A DNA stretch of 64,000 nt, taken from Trichaptum fuscoviolaceum. Lineage: Eukaryota; Basidiomycota; Agaricomycetes; Hymenochaetales; Trichaptaceae. Below are positions 34,893 to 46,500 of the stretch, piece after piece (position 1 is the stretch's first letter; each line of letters opens with the position of its first letter). The position numbers were made by a program, and so were the translations under genes. Below the pieces are notes generated by a model that was not told the DNA's origin, did no database searches, and saw only the letters and a program-made list of their open reading frames with translations. The DNA is taken from contig CAJSYZ010000001.1 of assembly GCA_910574455.1 (NCBI GenBank), forward strand, positions 659,961-723,960. Reading direction: 5' to 3'.

Positions 34893-37477
34893 TTGAATAC
34901 AGTCCAGCTCGTAGCATTTCTAGCAATACCAAAGAGTGTGTGTCAAAAACTGAGCTATCCATTTGTGTTCTGATGCTTTGCAGCTGAACGGCAGTACGAA
35001 AAGTCAGATGACTTCCGTCGCTTTAGACATCAAATCTTTCATTCATCTATATCAAGAATCTTGAGTCCACTGAAGACCGCAATGTCTATAAACAATGAAC
35101 ATACCATTCTCCGGTGCCCTGATGGTCACTTGCGTAGGTCGGTTCTTGGACTCGGCTCGTATATAGCCGATTATCCGGAACAGGTGAGTCTATGCGCAAT
35201 ATGCACTGGATGGTGCTGCAAGTAAGTATTGTCCTTTCCAAAAGTCACATCCGACTCGAGTTAGAGAAAATGGCTTAATGCGGCCATATAGATGTACAGC
35301 ACCTCACAAGAACCTAGATAATCCGGAATTTGTTTCAAATCCTCGAACAAAAGAGCTGCACGAACAATTGATAGAACAGGTGGATGACAACAGCATAAGT
35401 AGAGCCACAATTCGAAAAGAGTATGGGTTCCACCAAGATATCGTGGTATGTGTTCCAACTTGTCCATTAGATGTACTTACCGCAACTATGTCCCGTAGCC
35501 TTTCACCAATGACTTTCCGCGTGCAGATATATGCGATCTCATTTCTCCGGACCTACTGCACCAAATCATCAAAGGCGTGTTCAAGGATCACCTTGTCGAG
35601 TGGATTTGCCAGAGCTTGACCACGACAGAGCTGGATGTTGTGGACAGAAGGTGCTCTTCTCACAAGTCGTATAATGCGAATGCCTTTGCTAACTTCCGCG
35701 TAGAATAAGAGTCGCTGCTCCTTTTCCTGGACTTCGCAGATTTCCCGAAGGTCGAGGCTTCAAGCAATGGACAGGCAATGATTCAAAGGCGCTTATGAAA
35801 GTACGTGGTCTTTCTAACAGGCTCGAGGCGGTGGTTTGCTGATATTTAATGCGAACTCTTCAGGTGTATCTTCCAGCTATTGTGGGCATTGTGCACGATG
35901 ATATAAATTCACACAATGAGCGCATTTCTGGACTTTTGTTACCTTGTGCGTCGGTACACGATTACAGCCTCGACTCTTGATCAGATTAAAGCCTCTCTGG
36001 ATCACTTTCATCAATATCGGCAAATATTCATAGCTAAGGGCATCCGGGACAACTTCTCACTTCCACGACAGCATGCCATGATCCACTATCCTACAATGAT
36101 CCCTCTGTTCGCTGCACCGAGCGGGTTGTGTTCATCGATCACAGAGAATAAACACATTTACGCGGTTAAGGAAACATGGCGACGCTCAAACAGAAACGAT
36201 CCATTGGGTCAGATGATCACAACTAACCAACGACTCAGTAAACTCATTGCATCGAGGGCAGACTTCAAGAGGCGTGGAATGCTGGACAGTTCGTTGGCCG
36301 AGGCTTCGTGGAGAGCTTTGCGAGATGTTCTGCGCAAGAATATGTCAGAGTCGGACGCAGATGACGATGAGAGGACCCTCACTACTAGTAATCGGGGGGA
36401 GCATATGCACCATCGTGGCGTACCAGGTGCAGCTAATGATACAGACGACTTCTTCGACGACAATGTGGACAATCATGAATTCAACGAAATTGCAGACCTG
36501 GACAACTCTGAAAGCTTAGAGGATGGGCCACAGCTTGGTGCGGTTCATGGCATACAACATGTTGAACACCAGACCCACTTGGGTGGTAGAAATGACCCTT
36601 TGAGCTTGGTCTTAATGGCTTCAAAGCAATGTTAGTATTACTTAGAACCCCGTGCTTCTGGTGCTGCACATCTGACTTCTCTGTCGTTACCTTTGCAGAG
36701 TCCTTCAAGGTGTACCCTAAACAGCTCAACGCTCTTGCGGCGATGAAAGGCCGTCCAGAGCTCCGACAGCTCCGACAGCTCCTCAAAGAATACTTATTAA
36801 ACAAGCACAAAAATAACACCTCCAACTCAGGGGGTTCTTCTGGCAGAACTGAACCAGGACATACGCAGTTTAAATTAGACACGAGCAATGACTTTTCAAT
36901 ATTCCATTCAGCCACCGCTTTCTTTGCCTACCGTGGCGAATCAATCCCTATAGAACAAGCAATGAGGGAGGTGATCAGGTCCAATCCCTCTTGGCGCGGA
37001 AAAGCAAGACGTGACGCAGTCCTTGTTCGAGTTAACTCCCGCAAAAAGGGGTTTGCAGGAATGAGTATTGCCCGGGTTATGCTTCTGTTTTCCTTCACCG
37101 CTAAAGGGGAACGTCAGGACTGCGCTCTCGTCCAATTTCTCAAGCGTGTTGGAGATTCACCCGACCTGAAAACAAGAATGTGGATAGTCGAACCGGAGTA
37201 TGAGTTAGAGAGCTCTAACGCCTGTTTCGGATGTTGTACTGGAGTGAATGGCAGTGGCAGATGTAGCTATCACCGCGACTGCAAGACTCCAAAGCTATCT
37301 GTGATAGATGTAGGGGACATCCTCCGTTTAGCCCACCTCCTGGGGGTTCCTAAGGGTGACGAATGTCCTCCAAAGTCATTGACACCTGAGGAGTCCCTGG
37401 ATTTTTATGATAGATTCTATGTTAACCGATTTGCTGACATGCACATGCACGAAACACTGTACGAAGCTAGACAATAA

Positions 37478-37990
37478 TTACTGAGTTAATCTCTTCAGTT
37501 AGCACATAGTACTACGAAGTATATTGAGACTTGCGAAGTGAGGACGTACTAGAAATTAAAGAGGAAAAATGTAAACACAACAGACCTTGTGCCAGTGGGC
37601 ATGCCATGAAATTGATATGGTACTAAAGTCTGTCGCTGCCAACAGTGATCAACTTCGACTAGAAGTGTTTCTTTGGCTCGCATTCAAGTTGTAGTACAGT
37701 TTATATTGCCAGAGCCAGTGGCAACTTGAACGACACTGTGGTATTCATTGTTCAATATAATATTATTATCAACAAATCACAAAGCGACATGAGGAGAAAC
37801 TGAAGATGCAAGCACAGCAAAGAGATTACATGGGTACTGCAAGTCATAACAGGTTCATATTCTCAAGTAGTAGTACAACAACACACAAACAGGGTAGTAA
37901 AAGCATAGATCGAGGGAGGAGATGCACAGACGAGGGGAAGAAAGACGGATCAATGACTTGAAAGGTAAGATCGAAAGATGAAAGTCATGG
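37478..37990. other. intergenic region between Plavaka and the protease-like gene
   Basis: These 513 bases separate two convergent genes. The right end of the Plavaka element must lie here or nearby, but no terminal inverted repeat was recognised by eye. Confidence 0.4.
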
Positions 37991-40541
37991 TCACGGTAGA
38001 ACAATGTCCGGAAAGTTTTTTGACACTAACATGTCTTTAAGTGTACACGCGGGGAGTGCGTAGGCGAAGTCGTCGTATACTTCATCAGCTGCCTCACAGG
38101 TTTGAATTAACATTCCTCCCCATTCTCCGCACAGGTTCGCGACCACGGCACCTGAATCTCCTGTTGATGCAAATGGGATTCTACTCTTGCCGGATTCGAT
38201 CGGTATACACCACACATGGAACGAATGCTCCTCGGTGATCTCGTCGGAATAACCCGAGCGACGGAGGACGAATCGGCGAATAAGTGATGACATCGGGTTC
38301 GCAACACCTACAGTGACACCGGTGGCAGCGCCCGCCTTGATGACCCTCATGCGCTCATCAAGCTCCTCTCGGTTTATTATACCACTGATTTGAAGACGAT
38401 CGTTCGAAGGGTACGACACCTTCGCTTCTTCGTACTCTTCTTTGATACTTTGTATATCAGTGTATTTGTGGAGCCGGAAGTCGATTACGTTGTGTGCAAA
38501 ATTTTTGGCGTTAACTGAGTCCGGGAACAGTTCGACGAGCGCTAGGTCGTGATAGAAAATACCCGCGTGCTGGTCTTTCTTCTTCTTCGACATGGGTGGG
38601 GAGAAAATTAATTTCCCTATGTTCAATTGACCTTTGTCAATTCTGGTCTTCACCTTCGCCATCCATTTTTGTATCTCAGAGATACTATTCGGTCCGCTCA
38701 CTTGGAAATTTGACCTCAAGTCCCGCTCATTTCTCAGATCATCTAAGGTGATTGTGCGATCGGAAAGATGGCCATACGTGGACGAGTCATCCGGGACAAT
38801 GAGGGACGGCCCTTCAGTTGTATCAATAGTCGCACCCGGAATGGACAGTTGACGCTCAAAAGCTTTCTCGAACGCTCTTAGTTCATCGTCCGCCTCGCGC
38901 AACCTTTCTTGCAAATTTCTGATTGCTGCATTTGCGACGGGAAGAAATAAATCTTCAAATGCGGCAGAGGGCAGCAATTGAACTTTTAGAGCTTCCATTC
39001 TCTCCCGAGCCCGTGAATCCGTGCGCACTGTTGGCCTGGCATCATACCAGTTTTTGTCTCTGTATTGAAGCACCTCGTGTCGACAGCAGACTGCGAATAA
39101 TCGGTCCTCACTGCTGTCAGTAGCAGTGGCATGCTCCGAGTCGTGATCTGCCACCAATGCCTTAAATTTAATTATAGGGCCCCAGGTCCCATACGTCCTC
39201 GGACAATCGGAGGAGCCTACGCTTGTCCCTAAAATGGGAGCTATTTGTCCGGACAAATGATATAATGTCTCCATATGAGCATCCGGCGAGTAACGACCCG
39301 GGTCTGCATGATGATCCAGCGACCAACTTAAATGAGGTGGGGGAAGCAATGCTTCCATACTCGGAGACCTGATCGAGAGCTTTGGCGGGAGCTTGTTTTG
39401 CACTGGCAAAGGCGAGCCCGTGCCGGGGGCTTCACTTTCTTGAAGTTGAAGCTCAACCGAGCTACCGCCGGCGGCCGGCTGACTGGAATCAATTGATGTG
39501 CAGTTCTTCGGAATGGCCTCGCGGAATTCTACCTCAAACGACTCCGAGTCCAAGCCTTTGCTTCCGAATTTCTCGAGAATCGAGACTCTAATGTGATCTG
39601 CACACCGGCAGTAGACGTCACCGGAAGGCCTCTTGTATCCCTCTATGAGGACTTCGTATTTCGACGGTACAACTCCAATCCAGACGACAACGGGATCGCC
39701 CTTCCCTTCTTTATCAAACCCTAACTTGCATATGTCCATGCAAGTGATCGTATGCCCGACGCCATATTCATCGTAAGCTGTACTGAGTATAGGCTCTAAT
39801 TCAGGCCAAGTCCCAATGAGAGGGCAGTCGTTGTCAAGGGCGTTGATGTGCTTCATCGCCCTTCCTGTACCTGCAGCAAGCTGCGCAGCCTCGGGTATAT
39901 ACTCGATGTGATCCTCGAAAAAGCCGCTCCGACCGACTAGATGTGCGTTGGACGGGATCCCCCAGTAATAGTCGACATAATCATTCGAATTAAACCTTGA
40001 AGTCTCCAACGTCCGGGGGGAATCAATGTCCATGGCATCGGAGCTGGACAAACCCTCTCTCAGTCCTGTCTTCTGAGTCGCCGGCAGTGCTGGGACCATC
40101 AGCCGAGTGCTGGTGGACAGCTTGTCTGAGAAATGACTCTATTTGATGCAGAGAGGGGAGGTCATAGAAAATCAGCATGGGAGATTAAAATAAGATGGTA
40201 CGCTGTCAACAACTACCTTTATTCTTTCTTCTGTAACGCTCACCACCCGCATCTTCACGGTAGTTCCATCGTCCGCATGCACCACCTGAATCTTAAGTTC
40301 TCCATTCGCTAATTTCCTCCTTGTTTCACGAGATACCTTGAAGCAGAAAGAGGAAAGGAAGCACATTAGTGTTGAGATTGCATTATTCAAAACAAAGTAA
40401 CAAACATACAGAAGACGGGAACTCGAATATATCCGACTCGACCTCCGAGTCGTCGGTGGCGGGTGACGGGCCCCGATTCGGACCCCCGAACTTGAAGGAC
40501 TCGGGGTGACCTCGTTTCAAGTAATTACTAGTACTATCGAG
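37991..40541 (-). CDS. trypsin-like (S1-fold) serine peptidase domain protein (first exon not found)
   Basis: Exons 40410-40541, 40217-40336 and 37991-40138 join in phase 0 to about 799 residues without an initiator Met, so a further 5' exon is expected. A catalytic triad can be traced in order: His in LFAVCCRHEVL after a GTSVG start, Asp in YHDLALVELF, and Ser in STGDSGAVV. This matches the large agaricomycete family of intracellular trypsin-like proteins. An alpha-beta N-terminal region (WGIPSNAHLVGRSG) precedes it, and a coiled coil (LQERLREADDELRAFEKAFE) sits between His and Asp. No signal peptide is visible in the known part, so it probably acts inside the cell. The substrate is unknown. 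It is next to the three-gene cluster of unknown proteins. Confidence 0.72.
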
Positions 40542-41094
40542 CTGCCAGTGTGAGGGGGAAAATTAGTATGCCAGTGAGGGGGGCGGGGGACGGAAAAAAG
40601 CAATAGACAAACCATGATTTGGCAGTAGTAGTGAGCCTGATGGGGGCATCCGTGACGGGGATGTGGCCTTCTTATATAGCCTACTACAGCTTGCCACCAG
40701 TGAGGTGGCGTGCGGACTCAGCCTGAGGCTCAGGGGCTCACGTGCGCGGACTCCGACTTAAAGCCTGAGTCGCCTACTAAGACGGAATAGTAGTACTCAG
40801 GCCCGGGCTGTAGTAGTAATCATGATGATCATGATACTCCGAGTCCTGAGAGCTCAGCCTCCCAAACCCTCCGAGTCCCACGGTTACTCAGGCTACTACT
40901 AGTACTATGAGAGGCCGAGTTCAGGGTCCAGCCTGCCACTGGCAGTGAGGTAAAGTTGAGGGGACCCAATGAGAGTGTTTACAAATGAATGAGATCCTCG
41001 GATAATGATACTCCTTCAAGTTATTACTATTAGTAATAGTACATAATACCAGACATACGACGACTGCTAACACTTGGAAAGTACTGATCTTTAG
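40542..41094. other. intergenic region rich in palindromic words
   Basis: This separates the protease-like gene from the next minus-strand gene. It contains repeated ATCATGATGATCATGAT, CTCCGAGTC, CTACTACTAGTAC and GCCTGAGGCTCAGG-type words. A possible first exon of the protease-like gene (ATG near 40648) could not be joined in phase. Confidence 0.5.
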
Positions 41095-42939
41095 TCAAGT
41101 AGATGCATCCGCAATATAAACGCCAACGTCCGCTGACTCCGAGTCGCAGGCCCGGGGGTGCAAGTTATCAAGAAGCGCCAGAAGTACAACGTAATCATCA
41201 ACGATCTCACTGGCAGGCCACCGCGGGCGTCGGCAGTCACGCCAGTGCGCCGGTGACTTCGAGTCGTCCTCAACTGCCTTTGAAACAAAATCATCGATCT
41301 GCCGTTCTGTCAATATAAGACCGTTCTTGTCACTACTGATGTAGTCAACATCACTTCCGAAGAGACAATGCTCAATTTCCCCCAGACGCTCTTCATAGAT
41401 TGCTTTGTGGGCCACACCAAACACGTCGTCGTCGCAAACCGTCTCCAAGGCCTCAGTTAGCAGAGTCCCCGTTCGCGTAGTGTTATCGGCCGACATAGAC
41501 GGGTTGTAAAAAAGTTGCATCGCGCAATCGTTGGTGAGTAGCACATCTAGGAGAGTGTCATCGGTGAGGATTGCCAAGCATTTCATGACTGTGTTGAATT
41601 TGTTCAATATTGTCGAACGCGCTTCGCATACTTCGAGATTCTGGACACCTTCATAGGGTTTGCTAGTAGAAGAAAGCAATCCACGAAGTTCGGCACTGTG
41701 CATCGGATGGCGCCGGACGTCAAGCGCCGATCCGTATCGAAAGAGAGAAGAACGTTCGACCACTGCAGACTCGGACCTGGCATCCAGCAAATACAATCCT
41801 TCCTTGCACCCGTTGCACGACCAAATAAGCAGAGGGACGAAGAACCTAAGCACAAGTTTGGGATCCATAGGTTTCGTCCCTTTGGAATCATTGAGTACAT
41901 CTCCATGCTCTGTGCTTTTGCGCTGCACGGGGAAAGTGGTGTGTGGGACGAATTTATCGACGATATTCTGATAGATCTGCCTAGCTGCTAGAGGATCTGC
42001 AAGTCTGTCGGCGCTCAAACTGCTGAAGACAGATGTAGTTTGACACCAGAACAATTCGGATCGGCGTGAGCCGGATTGGAAGTCGACAATATCCATCAAT
42101 ATGCACATGAAGTGTTCATGGTAGATATGGACTAATCGACGGAGGAATTTATCCCAGATGATGCCATCATCAAGATGATTGGCAAACGAGTGTACTGGCA
42201 TTGCTTCAGGAAGCAGAGATGCGAAACCCGCGGCCACAGCAGCCCTTAGGTTGCCTATACAATTCCGAATAGTTAGTGCAGGATCCTGCCACCACCCGGG
42301 CTGGCAATGGCACTGGCAATCACAAGCATGGTGGCACTCGGGCTCACTGGCAGGCCGGCGCTCTACGAAGAACTTCATCATGATGTTAGATTGTGCAGGC
42401 AACTGGTACTGAGTGCGCACTTACGTCTGCACCCAGGCTCTCAGTCGGCGTGCCGTTTGCTGCCACTGCCAGTGGTTTCAGGCTACTCATAGTACTCAGA
42501 GTAGTGACTCGGCTCCGACTTGCAGTCCTCAACTTGAAGATGCCCGGCCCGGGGTCACTGGCAGTCACGGTGACGGTGGCAGCCTCAGCGGGAACTTGAA
42601 TGGAATCATGATGATCGTCAGCCTCAGGCTGAATGCCAGCCGATACTAGCAACTCGGATTCAACCTCGGGGACTGCTGGTGCTGTCGACGCTGTTGATGT
42701 TGTACTACCTTGAATCCCAGTGTTACTGGCAGGCTCAGGCCCGGGCTCATAAGCAGCCTGAGCCTGAGTGGTGACTCCATGCCCAGTGAGCGTGAGGATC
42801 CGAATCATGTGACGCTTGAGGAGCGCCGACTCTTCAGCTTGGGAGACGAGCAAGTTCCTTAACTCCACCCTTTCCGCCTTGTGCTTGTTCAACTCGTGTA
42901 ACATCCTGTTTTCTAGCTTCTTGCCACACTCAACGGCCC

Positions 42940-43515
42940 TGTTACGACCTAGAGTGGTTCCTTCGCTTTCGAGACCCTGAATCGGACACAGACGACGATC
43001 GGACGCAATGAGCGGTGGTTCTCACTCTGAGAAGCACTTTACAAGTCAATTAAGCTATTCTACACATCAGAGCTAAAGATAAACACATCACCTGAGAAGC
43101 ACTTTACAAGAGGCCAAAAGTGGAGTGCTTCGCAGGGGGATCCGCGGTTTTGATGAACAAAGGTAAAAACTATACAGTACCAAGCCACTGGACCCCGATC
43201 CGACTAGGTCCGACCTATACCGCTGACGTAAGTCGGAGTTCGGGGTCCCGCTCTAGTCGGGGTCCCGCCTCGGTAGAGCGGAGGTTCGAGTCGGAGTGGC
43301 GGAAGAAAGAAAGAAAGGAGAATTGTTTGCAGGGCGCTTGTCCTAGCGGCCTGCAAACATACAGGCAAGTAATCTATGCAAAAAGGAAGAGAATCGGAGT
43401 TAAAGAAAGTCCGGTTTCGGACCGGACATGTCGGGGATCCGACTCGGAGTGTGATCGTAAAAGAAAATAAAAGAAAAATAAAAGAAATAAAATAACCTGA
43501 GGCGGATTCCTGACA
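42940..43515 (-). repeat. 3' LTR of element 2
   Basis: 576 bases. It differs from the other copy at one base (C versus T in the GGACCC/CTGATCC region near 43196). Confidence 0.95.
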
Positions 43516-43527
43516 TTATCCCCCTCC
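43516..43527 (-). promoter_or_regulatory. polypurine tract of element 2
   Basis: On the element strand GGAGGGGGATAA abuts the 3' LTR, matching the tract of element 1 with one change. Confidence 0.8.
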
Positions 43528-43557
43528 AAGGGCGCTCCTAGAGAGCGTGCGCGTTCG

Positions 43558-46500
43558 TTAGCGAATGGCGTCGGGGTACCGACGATAGAACTTTCGGATA
43601 ACGGCGGGGGCATGCTCCATGTCCGCGGCATCGATCCATTGGTCTTCCTCGGGTCCATAGCCTTTCCAGCGAACCAAATACTGCAGAGTCCGACCTCGAC
43701 CGCTTCGGCGCAAATTAAGGACTTCGGATACTTCGTATTCAATGTCGCCGTCGACGTTTACGGGCTCTGGCGGTGTCTGGACGCGACCAGGAATGGTGTC
43801 CGGTGTATACTTCGTGAGAAGCGACACATGGAACACTGGGTGAATCCGCATAGTGGCAGGCAGCTGAAGCTCGTAATTCAAGAGTCCGATCTTCCGCAAA
43901 ACCGTGTAGGGTCCGAGTCTCCGCGGATTCAGCTTGCGCGTGCCCGGTATTGCGATATTCCGTGCGTCGAGCCATACCTTGTCTCCTGGTCGGATGTCCG
44001 GCGTGTCTGCATGTCCCTGGTCGTAGTACCGCTTCATCCGCTCCGCGGCAACTTCAAGAGCCGCGCAAGCGTCCTCCTGAGCCTTCTGAAGCAGGTCGAG
44101 TCGGTCGTCTGCTGCAGGTACCGTCGAAAGTCCGGCACTCGGTACAATGGTGAACTCGGGGTCGTATCCATACAGCAGTGCGAAGGGAGACACCTTGGTA
44201 GCGGAGTGCGCTCGCGTGTTGTGCGCAAACTCCGCCATGGGCAGTAACTCCGACCAATTTTCCTGTCGTACGTCGGTGAACGCGCGGAGATACTGTTCCA
44301 ACTCCTGGTTCACCCGCTCGGTCTGACCGTCCGTTTGCGGGTGGAAGGATGTCGATGTTGCGCCCTCGATCCCAAGTCGATGGAGTACCGCCTTCATAAA
44401 CCGGGACACGAACTGCGTACCCCGGTCCGAAATGACTTTGCGCGGTGTGCCATGGTGTTTCCAGACTTCGGACACAAACAAGTCGGCCGTCCGCGCGGAG
44501 TCAATATCCGAGGTCGTTGGTATGAAATGGGCCTGCTTGGTGAGTCGGTCTACAACCACGAAGATGGCGTCGTATTCGCCGGACTGTGGCAGCTGGGTGA
44601 TGAAGTCGCAAGAAATGACCTGCCACGGTCCGTCTGGTACTTCGTTGGGCTGAAGCGGACCAACCGGACGTTGCGGGATGTTCTTCGTCCGTATACAAGT
44701 GTCACACCCTGACACGTACCGCTCGACGAATGTGGACATACCAGGCCACCAGTAATTCCGACTCACCAGCTCGTAGGTCTTCCAACGACCCGGATGTCCG
44801 ACCGGAAGCGAATTGTGGTGTAACTTGACGATATCGCGGCGGATCTCCTCGTCCTTCGGCACATAGACCTTACCCCGGTACAGCAGCAGCCCATCCTCCG
44901 TGTTCCACTCCTCCAGATCGTTCGCCAGCGCGCGCGGAGCCCCTTCCTTCACTTTCTCAATCGCCTCGACCAATTCCTCGTCAAACCTCTCGGACTCCCG
45001 AATCCTCCGCAACAACTCCGTATCCCCCTCTGCCCGGACCATCCCTCGTCGCATCGCCAACGTATAGAAGCGGTTCGTGTCCAGAAGGACCTTGTTCGTA
45101 TTGTCCGGTCCGTCAGGACAAAGATCTTCGCGCCTGGACAAAGCATCCGGCTTTCCACCAAGTCGGCCGGGGCGGTGACGGATCAGAAAGTCAAAACGGC
45201 TAAGGAACAAGCTCCAGCGGGCCTGGCGTCTCGTAAGGTTTCGGGCTTCCGCGAAGAAGAGCAGGTTTCGGTGGTCCGACACAATGTCAATTTTGTGCGG
45301 ACTTCCTTCGAGATAGTGCCGCCACTCGTCCAAGGCTCGGACGATGGCTAGAAGCTCCTTGTCGTGGATCTCATAGTTCCTCTCCGCATCGCCCAGGGAC
45401 TTCGAATAGTAGGCCACTGGGTGAATGTCACCGTCTGGTCCGATCTGCGAAAGTACCGCTCCGGTCGCGAAGTCCGAAGCATCGCATTCGAGGATGAAGG
45501 GTTTCTCAAGGTCGGGCATTGCAAGGACCGGTGCCTCAGCAAACTTCTTCTTCAGACCATCGAAGGACTCTTGCTGGCGGGTAGTCCAGCGCCACTGGAC
45601 ATCCTTCCGCAACAATTCGGTCATGGGAACCGCCAGCTTCGAGAAGTCCTTGATAAAACGTCGGTAGAAGTTTGCGAACCCCAAGAAAGCCTGAATGTCC
45701 TTCACCTTTGCCGGAGTCGGCCAGTCAGCCACCGCTTCAACCTTCTTCGGATCCATCGAGATAATCCCAGAGCCAATGATCATACCCAAGTACTCGATGG
45801 AGTCCTTGTGGAACTTGCACTTTTCGGGCTTACAGAACAGGTCATACTTCTCCAGACGTCGGAGTACCTCCTTAACGTGTTCCTCGTGCTCCGACTCGTT
45901 CTCCGAAAAAATGCAGATGTCATCGAGGTAGATAATGACAATAACATCCAGCATATCCTTGAAGAGCTCGTTCATCATCCGCTGAAACGTAGCGGGTGCG
46001 TTCGTAAGTCCGAAAGTCATAACGGTCGGTTCGAAGTGGCCCTCCTGAGTCCGAAAAGCGGCCTTCCATTCGTCGCCTTCCTTGATGCGGATATTGTTGT
46101 ATCCGGCCCGCAAGTCGAGCTTCGTGAAAACGCGGGCCTTCTTCAAGGAATCGATGAGTTCAGTGGTGAGGGGAAGCGGGTACCGATTTTTGACGGTGAT
46201 TTCATTGAGTTTTCGGTAGTCAACGACCATCCGAAGCGATCCGTCCTTCTTTTTGATGAAGAAGACCGGAGCAGCGGCGGGGGACTTCGACGGACGGATG
46301 TAGCCCTTGCGGAGGTTCTCCTCAATGAACTCCTTCAAGGCTGCACGTTCCGCCGGTGCCATCGGATAGATCTTGCTGTACGAAGGGGTCGATCCGGGCT
46401 CCAGGTCGATCGCATGGTCAAACGGCTTCCTTTCGGGCAACCGTTCGGCCTCTGACTTCGAAAACACCTTCGCAAACTCGCGGTACTGCGGGGGGACCAT

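Larger units (their letters stand above)
26505..37477 (+). pseudogene. Plavaka-type DNA transposon transposase, split by insertions
   Basis: Exon 1 (26505-26991) encodes a C2H2 finger (CTLPGCSRTF to HEYSAH) and an acidic region. After the inserted retrotransposon the gene resumes with exons 33763-34382, 34445 to about 34584, about 34893-34935, 34984-35221, 35292-35445, 35499-35650, 35704-35800 and 35864 onward to the stop at 37477. Motifs typical of Plavaka proteins are plain: DVWYRDP, FDYVPFREY, ILGSDKTTVSVGTG, DYPEQV, CTAPHKNL, LISPDLLHQIIKG, LDFCYLVRR and, near the end, VNRFADMH. The protein would mediate cut-and-paste transposition. Three lesions are visible: the Ty3 insertion, a roughly 300-base insertion with loss of a few codons near 34585, and a one-base frame change near 35898. 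The intron near 36600-36700 is not resolved. Confidence 0.85.

Noticed and set aside
43282..43300. A B-box-like GGTTCGAGTC in the LTR of element 2
   Set aside because: There is no A-box at suitable distance, and the word belongs to the GAGTC-rich LTR sequence.
43120..43470. A 116-codon frame repeated in both LTRs of element 2 (also 48881-49231)
   Set aside because: It is duplicated with the LTR, is antisense to the element and has no domain.
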